From: Citrobacter amalonaticus
GTDB lineage: Bacteria; Pseudomonadota; Gammaproteobacteria; Enterobacterales; Enterobacteriaceae
Assembly (NCBI RefSeq): GCF_018252635.1
Contig: NZ_JAGTXM010000001.1
Span: forward strand, 124,122-188,121
Length of the DNA: 64,000 nucleotides
Reading direction: 5' to 3'
In this document: one piece after another, positions 35,573 through 43,747 of the stretch
Numbering within the stretch: position 1 is the first letter of the stretch
Layout of the letters: every line of letters begins with the position of its first letter
Program-made: the position numbers and the translations under genes
The notes under the pieces: generated by a model
Seen by the model: only the letters and a program-made list of their open reading frames with translations
Database searches by the model: none
Told to the model about the DNA's origin: nothing

Positions 35573-38047
35573 ATGTCGGCAAAATTAAATACCCATCTAA
35601 CGATCATTGCTCTTCTGGTAATGCATAGCTGCTATGCGCCGTCGGCCAGTGCCGAGGAGAGCGTTGAATTTAATACCGATGTCCTGGATGCTGCGGATCG
35701 CACGCAGATTGACCTGTCGCGCTTTGCGACCGACAACTATGTCACCCCTGGCGATTATCTGCTGGATATCCGTATTAACGGTCAGCCTGTCGGCCAGGAG
35801 AAAATTCGTTATATCGATGCCCCCGAAGGCAAGCGCACATTGCCTTGCATCAGTGGCGACCTGCTGGACAAACTGGCGCTGAAAGATGAGGCCCGCGCGC
35901 AGGTCACTCAACTCTATGAGAATTGCTACTCGCTGCAAAGTCTGCCGGGGTCAAAACTGAGCAACTATGCCGGCGTGCTTGAAATTACCGTGCCGCAGGC
36001 GTGGATGAAGTATAACGATCCCAACTGGACGCCGCCTGAACGCTGGGATGAAGGGATTGCGGGTCTGCTGTTCGATTACAGCCTCAACGGGCAACTCACT
36101 CGCCAGTTCAATGGTCAGGAAAACTACAGTGCGGTTTCAGGCTACGGCCAGGCGGGGGCGAACATCGGCGGCTGGCGTCTGCGTGGTGAATACCAGACCA
36201 GCTATTACAGTCAGAACCATCAATTCGATTTCGACTGGAACCAGATCTACGCCTACCGTCCCTTGCCGATGATCGCGGCGAAACTGACGTTGGGTGAGAT
36301 CTACCTGAATTCGCAGGTTTTCGATACCGTGCGTTTTACCGGGGTCAATCTTGCCAGCGATGAGCGGATGCTGCCACCGGCGTTACAGGGCTATGCGCCT
36401 GAAATTCATGGTATCGCCCGTACCAACGCCAAAGTGACCGTCAGCCAGAGTGGGCGCGTTATTTATGAAACCACGGTGCCTGCCGGACCGTTCAATATTC
36501 AGGATTTGCGCAGCTCAGTGCGCGGTACGCTTGATGTACGCGTTGAAGAGCAGGACGGTTCGGTCTCCACTTTCCAGGTGAACACCGCCAACATTCCGTA
36601 TCTCACGCGTCCGGGCTACGTTCGTTACAACATCTCAGGCGGTACGCCGTCCCGTTACAACCATAAAATGCAGGGCCCCACGTTCCTTTCCGGTGATTTT
36701 TCCTGGGGGGTCAGTAACGCGTGGTCGCTGTATGGCGGCTTACAGTCTTCTGGTGAAGAGTACACCGCGGCTTCACTGGGTATCGGGCGCGATCTCTACG
36801 CGTTTGGCGCTATTTCCGTTGATGCCACCGAGTCATGGAGCCGTGAGCCTGACGGCAACCGTCTGAAAGGGACCTCCTACAAGCTGAGTTACGCTAAAAC
36901 CTTCGACGAATACAACAGCTCCATTACCTTCGCGGGCTACCGTTTCTCGCAGGAAGATTTCCGCTCAATGTCGCAATACCTCGATGAACGTTACCAGGGA
37001 TACAACCATCTGGGGCGCGAAAAAGAGCTCTATACCATCACCGGGAATAAAACGTTCTGGGCTGGCGAAGCAGGGAAGGCGACGACCGTCTTTCTCACCT
37101 GGACGCACCAGAACTACTGGGATAAGCGCAGCCAGGATCGCTACGGCATGTCGGTGGGGCGTTCTTTCCGCATCGGCGATATCAGCGGTATCACCGCCAA
37201 CCTTTCCGCTTACCGTACCGATTACAAAGGGCGCAAAGACGATTCGATCTCCTTCTCTCTGTCGGTGCCGATTGGCGACAACAAATGGGCAGGGCTGGAT
37301 ATTCAGACCAACAACGGCAAAACCAGTCCGATGGCGTCTTACACCGACAACAGTGATTACAACAACTTGTGGCGTATACGAGCGGGTGCCAGTCAGAGCG
37401 GTAACGCCAGCGTTGACGGCTATTACCAGCATCGTTCGCAACTGGCAGAAATTAATACCAACGCCAGCTATCAGCAGAACCAGTACATGGCGCTGAGTAC
37501 GACCCTGCGCGGAGGCTTCACGGCAACCCGCCACGGCGCAGCGATGCATAACAGCGGCGCAACGATCAACACGGCGCGCGTCATGGTGGATACCAATGGC
37601 ATTGGCGGTGTTCCGCTCAACGGCAAGAAGTCGCGGACTAACGGCTACGGCATTGCCGTGGTGCCGGATGTGGTGAGCTACAACAGTTTTGACACCCGCG
37701 TGGATGTCGATGCGATGGACAGCGACATCGAGCCGTCAAAGGCCATCAGCACGACAACCCTGACGGAAGGCGCGATTGGCTATCAGGCCTTCGGCATGGC
37801 GAAGGGGATGAAGATGATGGGGACACTACGCCTCGCGGATGGCAGCGTCCCGCCATTCGGCGCGGAAATTTACAACACCGACGGCGTAAGCGTCGCCATG
37901 GTGCTGGAAGACGGGCAAGCCTGGCTTGCGGGGGTCAATGCGAACGAAACGCTGAACGTGATGTGGGGCGGTAAGCAGCAATGTCAGGTAACGATCCCGT
38001 CAGGCGCAAACAACGGATCTGCGAACACGCTTCTGCCGTGTCGTTAA
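35573..38047 (+). CDS. Outer-membrane fimbrial usher
   Basis: An 824-residue FimD/PapC-family usher. The signal peptide is cleaved near ASA. The N-terminal chaperone-binding domain begins VEFNTDVLDAADRTQIDLSRF. The 24-strand barrel contains the plug region, and family motifs such as LGEIYLNSQVFDTVRFTGVNLASDERMLP and PAGPFNIQDL are visible. The C-terminal domains end with two cysteines (QQCQVTIP and LLPCR). It is the pore through which subunits are assembled in ordered fashion. Its 3' end precedes the chaperone gene by 41 bp. Confidence 0.95.
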   Translation: MSAKLNTHLTIIALLVMHSCYAPSASAEESVEFNTDVLDAADRTQIDLSRFATDNYVTPGDYLLDIRINGQPVGQEKIRYIDAPEGKRTLPCISGDLLDKLALKDEARAQVTQLYENCYSLQSLPGSKLSNYAGVLEITVPQAWMKYNDPNWTPPERWDEGIAGLLFDYSLNGQLTRQFNGQENYSAVSGYGQAGANIGGWRLRGEYQTSYYSQNHQFDFDWNQIYAYRPLPMIAAKLTLGEIYLNSQVFDTVRFTGVNLASDERMLPPALQGYAPEIHGIARTNAKVTVSQSGRVIYETTVPAGPFNIQDLRSSVRGTLDVRVEEQDGSVSTFQVNTANIPYLTRPGYVRYNISGGTPSRYNHKMQGPTFLSGDFSWGVSNAWSLYGGLQSSGEEYTAASLGIGRDLYAFGAISVDATESWSREPDGNRLKGTSYKLSYAKTFDEYNSSITFAGYRFSQEDFRSMSQYLDERYQGYNHLGREKELYTITGNKTFWAGEAGKATTVFLTWTHQNYWDKRSQDRYGMSVGRSFRIGDISGITANLSAYRTDYKGRKDDSISFSLSVPIGDNKWAGLDIQTNNGKTSPMASYTDNSDYNNLWRIRAGASQSGNASVDGYYQHRSQLAEINTNASYQQNQYMALSTTLRGGFTATRHGAAMHNSGATINTARVMVDTNGIGGVPLNGKKSRTNGYGIAVVPDVVSYNSFDTRVDVDAMDSDIEPSKAISTTTLTEGAIGYQAFGMAKGMKMMGTLRLADGSVPPFGAEIYNTDGVSVAMVLEDGQAWLAGVNANETLNVMWGGKQQCQVTIPSGANNGSANTLLPCR

Positions 38048-38088
38048 TCCCGACAGAACGGTTATCTCACTGTAATAAAAGGCCAAAA

Positions 38089-38832
38089 ATGAGCAAGAAA
38101 AGACATAACGGATATCTGATGGCGGCGTGGGTGCTGAGCATGATTGGCGGCTACGCGCAGGCGGGGGTCTCTCTGGATCGGACCCGCGTCATTATTACGG
38201 AGAAAGAGGCCTCGTCGAGTGCCAATCTGTCCAACACCAGCCCGGATATTCCTTTCCTCGCCCAGTCGTGGGTTGAGGATGAAAAGGGTAACAAGATTAC
38301 CTCGCCGCTGATTGTGTTACCGCCGCTACAGCGAATCAACGGGGGACAGAAAGGGATCGCGCGCGTCACCAAAACCGCCGGGATTGAAAAACTGCCGCAG
38401 GACAGAGAGAGCCTGTTCTACCTCAATGTCCGGGAGATCCCGCCGAAGCCGGATAAACCGAACACGCTGCAACTGGCCATGCAGTCGCGCATCAAGCTGT
38501 TTTACCGCCCGGCGGCGGTGATCCCGAAGAGCCGGAGTGAAGTCTGGCAGGACCAGGTGGTGTTCCATAAAAACGGCAGCCAGATGACCGTACAAAACCC
38601 AACGCCCTACTACGTCACGATCCTTGGGCTGTCCAAAGGTGCCGGACAGAAGATCACCCAATTTCCAGGGATCATGATCGCACCCAAATCGAGCCAGCAG
38701 TTTGCGGTGACAGACGGGAGCGTCAGCCAGTTCTCCATGATGTACGTGAACGATTATGGCGGACACCCGGAGTTGAAGTTTCGTTGCGATGGCAACACGT
38801 GCAAAGCGCTTCCACCGGCGCAGCAGGGCTAA
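38089..38832 (+). CDS. Periplasmic fimbrial chaperone
   Basis: A 247-residue PapD-like chaperone with a signal peptide ending near GYAQA. The first Ig domain starts GVSLDRTRVIITEKE with the conserved Arg of the subunit C-terminus anchor. The G1 strand region and the signature FYLNVREIPPKP, then the second-domain Lys in SRIKLFYRPAAV, are typical. The start was placed at MSKKRHNGYL because the longer frame overlaps the usher gene and has no signal peptide. The C-terminus holds two cysteines (RCDGNTC). Confidence 0.94.
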   Translation: MSKKRHNGYLMAAWVLSMIGGYAQAGVSLDRTRVIITEKEASSSANLSNTSPDIPFLAQSWVEDEKGNKITSPLIVLPPLQRINGGQKGIARVTKTAGIEKLPQDRESLFYLNVREIPPKPDKPNTLQLAMQSRIKLFYRPAAVIPKSRSEVWQDQVVFHKNGSQMTVQNPTPYYVTILGLSKGAGQKITQFPGIMIAPKSSQQFAVTDGSVSQFSMMYVNDYGGHPELKFRCDGNTCKALPPAQQG

Positions 38833-38849
38833 CCAGGAGGAACCTGACA

Positions 38850-39473
38850 ATGCAAAACCCTTTATCCACTGTGGCCCTCTTCGCGATGGGCGTGGCATTT
38901 CAGTGCGGGGCGGATGTGCCAGCGCAGCCACAGCATAGCGCGCAGGAACATGTCAGCGAAGATAGCGGCATTGTCCGGTTTCACGGTTCTGTTTTTGCTT
39001 CCCCCTGTGTACTGATGACGCAAGGGCGCATTCAGGACGTCGAGATGGGCGAGATCAGCGCGCAGAACTTTCGTCAGGCGGGCGATCGCAGCGAGCCGGT
39101 ACGCTTTAAATTGCATCTGAAGGACTGCCTGAAAGGGGCGTCGCAATCGCGAGGGAGTCTGGCTTCCAGAACCACCGGGAATGACTGGCGTGCCTATAGC
39201 ACCGGGGAGCAGGCGGTGCAACTGACGTTTGTGGGTGAATCCGATCTGAATAACGGGCAGCTATTACGCACCAGCGGTACAACTCAGGGGGCAGGTGTGC
39301 GCCTGCTCGATAAGGACGGGAATGCGCTGGATGTCGGTCAGACTCATGCTCCCTGGTTAGTGAATTCTGGTGACAGTGAGCTGAATTTTATGGCGGCACT
39401 GGAATCCACCGGTTTGCATGTGAGCGCGGGCGACTTTAGCAGCCTGGTTCGCCTGAAGATGGAGTATTTGTAA
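38850..39473 (+). CDS. Minor fimbrial subunit
   Basis: A 207-residue pilin-like protein following the chaperone gene, with the start at the ATG 7 nt after AGGAGGAA. It has a signal peptide ending near QCGA, a rather long segment to the pilin core (SGIVRFHGSVFASPCVL) and the C-terminal ending LVRLKMEYL with Tyr in the chaperone position. A Ser/Arg-rich loop, QSRGSLASRTTGND, interrupts the middle of the fold. It is probably an adaptor or tip-fibrillum subunit. It overlaps the adhesin gene by one base (TAATG). Confidence 0.86.
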   Translation: MQNPLSTVALFAMGVAFQCGADVPAQPQHSAQEHVSEDSGIVRFHGSVFASPCVLMTQGRIQDVEMGEISAQNFRQAGDRSEPVRFKLHLKDCLKGASQSRGSLASRTTGNDWRAYSTGEQAVQLTFVGESDLNNGQLLRTSGTTQGAGVRLLDKDGNALDVGQTHAPWLVNSGDSELNFMAALESTGLHVSAGDFSSLVRLKMEYL

Positions 39474-40528
39474 TGAAGATCTCAGGTCTGTTTCGCCGCA
39501 AATGGCCAGTCTTACTGGCGCTCAGCACGCTCGGCTTGCCCGGCGCGGCGTGGTCCGTGGTGGACGGTGAAATTGAACCGGTGAATGGGACCTATGACTA
39601 TCTGATTAATATTAATAATCATGATATTACCTCCAACCAGGCAGGCGCGACCATCACCGACGAGTTTAATCTGGCAGGGATGTTCCAGGGACGCGCGTAC
39701 TGCTCGCAGCCGATGAACAATCAGCCGGTCTATTACATGGCGCAAGCGACGTTAACGCAGTCCGGAATGACGCCGGGTTACCTCAAGCTCAATGACTACA
39801 TGGACGTTAAAATTGAGATCTACATTGGTGGCAACCTGCAAGATTATAAAACCGTACCGTTTGATAACGTCTCAAACGACGCGCCACAGAACTTCTGCAA
39901 CGTTCCCAGCACCATTCTGCAAAACCAATTCACTTCCGGCGCGAAGGGAAAGGTGACCTTTATGATCACCAAACCCATCATTAACGGGGTGAACTTACAG
40001 GGATCTGAAATCGCCAAACTGTTTGGTCGCCTGGGGCCGGGCGCAATGGGGCAAACCCCACTGTCGCGCATCACCATTGCCTCCGGTGTCATTACCGTAC
40101 CGGATAAATGTATCGTCAATCAGGGAACGCCGATCGTTGTCGACTTCGGCAACATACCGGGGAACGGTAACCGGCTGAACGGCACCAATTACAGCCAGAA
40201 CGTGCCGATTCATGTGAAGTGCGAGGGCGGCAGTTTTGCTCAGGGCGCACTGAATATCAAGCTGGGGATCCAGCAGGCCAATCCGGCGTTTGATGACGGC
40301 AAATACCTGAGCACGCAGGGAACAACGGATCGTTCTGAGCTGGGTATTGCGCTGCGTGATCGCCAGGGTAACCCGGTGGTGCCCAACACCTTCTATAACG
40401 TGCCGGGGTTTGCCAATAACGAAGGCGACTGGAACCTGACTGCCGCACCGGTGGCGAAATATGTCACCTCCGTCATTCCGGAAGGCGAGTTCCATGCATC
40501 CGCAACGGTTGTGGCTGAATTCCAGTAA
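39473..40528 (+). CDS. Fimbrial tip adhesin (two-domain)
   Basis: A 351-residue protein about twice the size of the other subunits. After the signal peptide (ending GAAWS), residues of roughly 27-200 form a unique domain, likely the receptor-binding lectin domain. The last about 150 residues are a pilin domain beginning IASGVITVPDKCIVNQGTPIVVDFG and ending ATVVAEFQ. This two-domain build marks the tip adhesin of chaperone-usher fimbriae. The ligand cannot be inferred. It is coupled to the preceding gene by a one-base overlap. Confidence 0.86.
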   Translation: MKISGLFRRKWPVLLALSTLGLPGAAWSVVDGEIEPVNGTYDYLININNHDITSNQAGATITDEFNLAGMFQGRAYCSQPMNNQPVYYMAQATLTQSGMTPGYLKLNDYMDVKIEIYIGGNLQDYKTVPFDNVSNDAPQNFCNVPSTILQNQFTSGAKGKVTFMITKPIINGVNLQGSEIAKLFGRLGPGAMGQTPLSRITIASGVITVPDKCIVNQGTPIVVDFGNIPGNGNRLNGTNYSQNVPIHVKCEGGSFAQGALNIKLGIQQANPAFDDGKYLSTQGTTDRSELGIALRDRQGNPVVPNTFYNVPGFANNEGDWNLTAAPVAKYVTSVIPEGEFHASATVVAEFQ

Positions 40529-40537
40529 GGAGGGAAT

Positions 40538-41086
40538 ATGCATCGCATAACAATGATCTTTGCCTGTTTATTGACGACGTTCGCTCCGGCTCCGGTGTGG
40601 GCACTGGGGGAGTTGCTGGGCGGCGATCTCAGTTTCACCGGCGTGGTGATGGCTTACCCGTGCAGCATTGCGCCCGATTCAGAACGCGTGCCGGTCGATT
40701 TTGGGAAAATATCGACAAAATCATTGTATATCAACGGGAAAACCGTACCGGTTCCATTCACGATCAAATTAGAGGATTGCTCACCCGGCGTCTTTAATTC
40801 CGTCACGGTGACGTTCAGCGGTATTGCCAACGGCAATCTGGCGGACCGACTGGCGATCAGCGCCACGTCACCCGGCAACGCGGGCGGCGTGGGGATCGGC
40901 CTTCTGGAAGAGGACGATACGCCTGTGCGCCTGAATGTGGCGACCCGTCCGGCTGCGATCGGCGATACCATTTTACGGCTTAACTTTCAGGCGTTTGTGG
41001 AAGCCGAGCCGGATGCTTTAGCTAACGGTACCTTGACTACCGGGCCTTTTACCGCCACGGCAAATTACACATTGAACTATCAGTAG
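40538..41086 (+). CDS. Minor fimbrial subunit
   Basis: A 182-residue pilin-domain protein with a signal peptide ending near PVWA, a donor strand region DLSFTGVVMAYPCSIAPDSERVPVDFG, a second cysteine in LEDCSPG and the ending TATANYTLNYQ with a penultimate Tyr-type motif. A strong SD (AAGGAGG) lies just before its ATG, which is 9 bp after the adhesin gene. It is the last structural gene of the operon. Confidence 0.88.
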   Translation: MHRITMIFACLLTTFAPAPVWALGELLGGDLSFTGVVMAYPCSIAPDSERVPVDFGKISTKSLYINGKTVPVPFTIKLEDCSPGVFNSVTVTFSGIANGNLADRLAISATSPGNAGGVGIGLLEEDDTPVRLNVATRPAAIGDTILRLNFQAFVEAEPDALANGTLTTGPFTATANYTLNYQ

Positions 41087-41109
41087 CGTCATCAAAAGGA
41101 TATTGAGGC

Positions 41110-41769
41110 ATGGTGTATCAGTGCTTTCTTTATAATAAAGATCTCTTTTTTTCGCAGGGAATTAAAACAGTGATTGCCAGTTTGCTCGCGGAGCAGACGG
41201 ACGTTTTATACTCCTTAACGGATGATTACACGCAATTGATCAGTCAGTTACAGACGCCTGTTAATGACGACTGTTGCTTGTGGATCCTCTGCGATTTGGA
41301 CAGCCTGCCGCGTGAGCGGATCCGTGCGCTGCAACTTATGAATAATTTCTATCAGCGTGAAAACAAGAATCTGATCATTTTATTAAGCGAGCACAACATG
41401 CCGCTGTTTTTCACGCTTTATGCGCTCTTGCCAAATGCTCACTGGTTATTGAAAAGTGAAAATCTCGCCAATACTACCCCTTTTTTTCAGGAGTTATTGG
41501 ATAAACGACGTAAGGGATGCTGCTTTAGCTATTCATTGGTGAATTACACCCGCAAAAGACTGCACTGCCGGGACGTGAATTATACGATTTCCGGCAATGA
41601 GTGGTGGCTGATGGAAGAGATATTTAAAGGGAAATCGCTGTCGCAGATTTCCTGCGAGGTGAATATCGATGTCCGACGCCTGAGCTATATCAAGCGGCAC
41701 TTAATGAAGCGACTCAATATCAGAAACAACATTGCGTTATTCACGGTATTCAAGGGAATTATGCCGTGA
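41110..41769 (+). CDS. LuxR-family regulator, probably fimbrial
   Basis: A 219-residue protein. The N-terminal half is receiver-like but degenerate: the beta-strand ending in Asp (WILCDLDSLP) is present, but the usual acidic pair near the N-terminus is replaced by YNKD. The C-terminal 65 residues form a LuxR-type helix-turn-helix (SGNEWWLMEEIFKGKSLSQI, then VDVRRLSYIKRHLMKRLNI-type recognition region). It starts 24 bp after the last pilin gene and is probably in the same operon. It could control fimbriae, motility or the peptide operon that begins 90 bp downstream; which one is not shown. Confidence 0.8.
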   Translation: MVYQCFLYNKDLFFSQGIKTVIASLLAEQTDVLYSLTDDYTQLISQLQTPVNDDCCLWILCDLDSLPRERIRALQLMNNFYQRENKNLIILLSEHNMPLFFTLYALLPNAHWLLKSENLANTTPFFQELLDKRRKGCCFSYSLVNYTRKRLHCRDVNYTISGNEWWLMEEIFKGKSLSQISCEVNIDVRRLSYIKRHLMKRLNIRNNIALFTVFKGIMP

Positions 41770-41784
41770 CCCGTGAAACGTCTT

Positions 41785-41828
41785 TTCGGCAGTAATACTT
41801 GCCGAACGATCGGTGCAAGTGATTGCAC
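41785..41828 (+). promoter_or_regulatory. Two stem-loops between the LuxR-type gene and the peptide gene
   Basis: TTCGGCA/TGCCGAA (41785-41806, 8-nt loop) is followed by GTGCAA/TTGCAC (41813-41828, 4-nt loop). The first may end the fimbrial transcript weakly; the second sits about 30 bp before the peptide start codon and could be an operator or a leader structure. No promoter hexamers could be fixed with confidence in this 89-bp gap. Confidence 0.45.
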
Positions 41829-41858
41829 TCAATTAAACCCTAAGTAAGGAAAACAGAG

Positions 41859-42059
41859 ATGAAAAAATTAACGGCGTTCGAAGTGGCTAACGTTGTGGGC
41901 GGAACCTGCAAAACCTGCGAAACAACGTATCAGAACGTTACCATTGGAGGGGTGACCTCTTGTAAAGAACTGACAACCTGTACTGATAAGCACGGCAGCA
42001 CCACTTCAATGAAAGATGCAGATGCCAGCAAGTGTGGTGGCGTTCCGAACCGCTACTAA
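41859..42059 (+). CDS. Double-glycine-leader, cysteine-rich peptide (microcin-like precursor)
   Basis: A 66-residue peptide. The leader MKKLTAFEVANVVGG ends in Gly14-Gly15, the usual cut site of C39 peptidases. The 51-residue core has five cysteines (17, 20, 35, 41, 59), is polar and rich in Thr, Lys and Ser, and ends in NRY. It resembles, as far as I remember, the small enterobacterial DUF4762 family. AAGGAAAAC precedes the ATG. A C39-peptidase exporter gene lies in the following gene set. A secreted bacteriocin or signalling peptide is likely; no immunity gene is obvious. The odd cysteine count leaves at least one thiol unpaired if disulfides form within the peptide. Confidence 0.82.
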   Translation: MKKLTAFEVANVVGGTCKTCETTYQNVTIGGVTSCKELTTCTDKHGSTTSMKDADASKCGGVPNRY

Positions 42060-42069
42060 TTGGCTATAG

Positions 42070-42093
42070 CCTGGAGGTGCCCGCGCCTCCAGG
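42070..42093 (+). terminator. Stem-loop after the peptide gene (attenuator)
   Basis: CCTGGAGG and CCTCCAGG form a perfect 8-bp stem with an 8-nt loop, 10 bp after the peptide stop, followed by TTTATTATTT. It looks like a leaky terminator that would make the peptide message more abundant than the downstream maturation and export genes, a common plan in bacteriocin operons. Confidence 0.7.
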
Positions 42094-42119
42094 TTTATTA
42101 TTTCCGCTGCGAGAATATT

Positions 42120-42791
42120 ATGGCGACCCAATTTAAACGCATCACCATTATCAGCTATTCGCTGTGTTTAATCGTTATCTCTTCGCTGATGACGGTGCTT
42201 TGTTACCACATTTTTGTTTTTAATACCTTTGCCACGGATAACTCACAAACACAGGCTTTTCGTGAAGTCAGCGCAGAACAAATTGCGAATAGCCCGATCA
42301 AAGAAGAACGCAGTATTATCGAAGTGATGTCGTATGGTTGCCATTATTGTGCGGCAAACGAAGATAATCTGGCTGAGTTTTCCCGCACCCTGCCGCCCGG
42401 TAGTTCATTGACTTCGATTCATATCACCAGTGAGAACAGCGGCCTTGCTGCTTACGCGCCGATTTTCGCCACCCTGGAAGAGATGGGGATTGAAAAGAAT
42501 ATTCGTGAAAGCGCCTATAACGCCGTGATTACCCGCAATATCAATCTCACCGATGAGAAAGTGCTCAATGCCTGGCTGGTAAAAAACAATATTGATGCGG
42601 ATAAATTTAACGCCCTGCGCCAGAGTGACGCGGTCAAAAATCGTCTCAGCACAATGGCGGCCATTACCGCGCACTATGACATTAATGCGACGCCGATGTT
42701 TATTATCAATAAACGCTATGTGGTGGCCCAGGACAGCGAATTTCCTCAATTTGCGCAGCGCATGCTGCAATTGCTTAAAGAGGATAAATAA
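42120..42791 (+). CDS. DsbA-like membrane-anchored thiol oxidoreductase
   Basis: A 223-residue protein with one N-terminal membrane anchor (about residues 8-35) and a periplasmic thioredoxin-fold domain. The active site is C74-H75-Y76-C77 (SYGCHYCAAN) and the cis-Pro loop is TPMFII, the DsbA pattern. It should form or shuffle disulfides. Standing directly after a peptide with five cysteines, its likely client is that peptide. The start was taken at MATQFKR, before the hydrophobic anchor; the longer frame reads through the stem-loop and has no SD. No partner DsbB is encoded nearby. Confidence 0.85.
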   Translation: MATQFKRITIISYSLCLIVISSLMTVLCYHIFVFNTFATDNSQTQAFREVSAEQIANSPIKEERSIIEVMSYGCHYCAANEDNLAEFSRTLPPGSSLTSIHITSENSGLAAYAPIFATLEEMGIEKNIRESAYNAVITRNINLTDEKVLNAWLVKNNIDADKFNALRQSDAVKNRLSTMAAITAHYDINATPMFIINKRYVVAQDSEFPQFAQRMLQLLKEDK

Positions 42792-42796
42792 CCCCG

Positions 42797-43747
42797 GTGG
42801 TCAGATTTTTTATTCTCTGGAGCGTATTTAGTTTTAAAAACAGTGCGGGATGGCTGTATGACGCGAGACGTCATTTTTCTCAGGGAACGCTGATTTTGCT
42901 GCGAAAAATGGTGCGATGTCTGCCGCTGCCCGTATTACTGACCGTGGCGAAAGGACTCTGCGCGCTACGGCTGTTGGGGCGCTCATTTCGTTTACGTCAT
43001 GCGGTGGCAAACGAAAACACCCGTTGCCTGATCGGCCAAAAAGGCCGGGTGGACGCGGCCTGGATCGCCGTGCGCCGCCGCCTGCTGGAAGAAGCCGCAA
43101 CCTGGGGACAAAACCCGGTACTGCTCCAGCAGATCCGCGCCTGTGCGGCTGAACTCGATGCGGTGGTCAGACCGTTGCATCAGCAGAACATACCTTACAT
43201 TCTGGCACCGTTACATACGGTCTCCGACGTGCTGGCTGCGATGGTCGGCGCCTGCGTCACGCCGGGTAAAGCCTGCGTGGTTGTCTCTTCCAGCGCTGAA
43301 CTCTATAACGCGCAGACCCGCGCGCTGGGGGGGATCGACCTCTCTTATTGTTCCATCCATCAGCAGAACAAAACGCTGGCTGGCAGTCTGATGGAGCTCA
43401 TCACTGATGTTGCCACCGGGCAGCAGAACATGATTATTTTCCCCGATATCTCGCCGGACTATACCCTGCAAGCCGAAGGGGCGCTGGCGGCAAAACTGCC
43501 ATGTCGTTTATTCGACCGCTGCGCGAAGTTACACAATGGCGTGGTGCGCCTTTCCGGGGTGATTGCGGCGCAGGTAGTGTTTTATCACCTCAGCTATGAC
43601 AACGGTTTGCACATCCATATTCATCCGCCGGTGAGCAGTCAGAACGTCGCCCGCGAGCTGCCTGACATTATTGAATCCACTCTGCGTGAATACCCGCAGG
43701 AGTGGCTCCTTTGGCACAGCCATTCTCTCTTCTTTATTAATCACTGA
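42797..43747 (+). CDS. LpxL/HtrB-like putative acyltransferase
   Basis: A 316-residue protein starting at a GTG. Its layout is like the lipid A late acyltransferases: basic N-terminus, a central LAPLHTVSDVL region, a segment NMIIFPDISPDYT and the ending EYPQEWLLWHSHSLFF, comparable to YPEQWLW in LpxL. The expected HX4D/E catalytic motif is not clean: His is followed by Asp after three residues, not four. It may transfer an acyl chain to the peptide or a lipid, or be inactive. It ends in a TGATG overlap with the exporter gene. Family placement is by eye and uncertain. Confidence 0.55.
   Translation: MVRFFILWSVFSFKNSAGWLYDARRHFSQGTLILLRKMVRCLPLPVLLTVAKGLCALRLLGRSFRLRHAVANENTRCLIGQKGRVDAAWIAVRRRLLEEAATWGQNPVLLQQIRACAAELDAVVRPLHQQNIPYILAPLHTVSDVLAAMVGACVTPGKACVVVSSSAELYNAQTRALGGIDLSYCSIHQQNKTLAGSLMELITDVATGQQNMIIFPDISPDYTLQAEGALAAKLPCRLFDRCAKLHNGVVRLSGVIAAQVVFYHLSYDNGLHIHIHPPVSSQNVARELPDIIESTLREYPQEWLLWHSHSLFFINH

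Noticed and set aside
42060-42119. Upstream extension of the DsbA-like gene to 42060
   Set aside because: It runs through the attenuator hairpin directly after the peptide stop and lacks an SD; the ATG at 42120 sits right before the membrane anchor.
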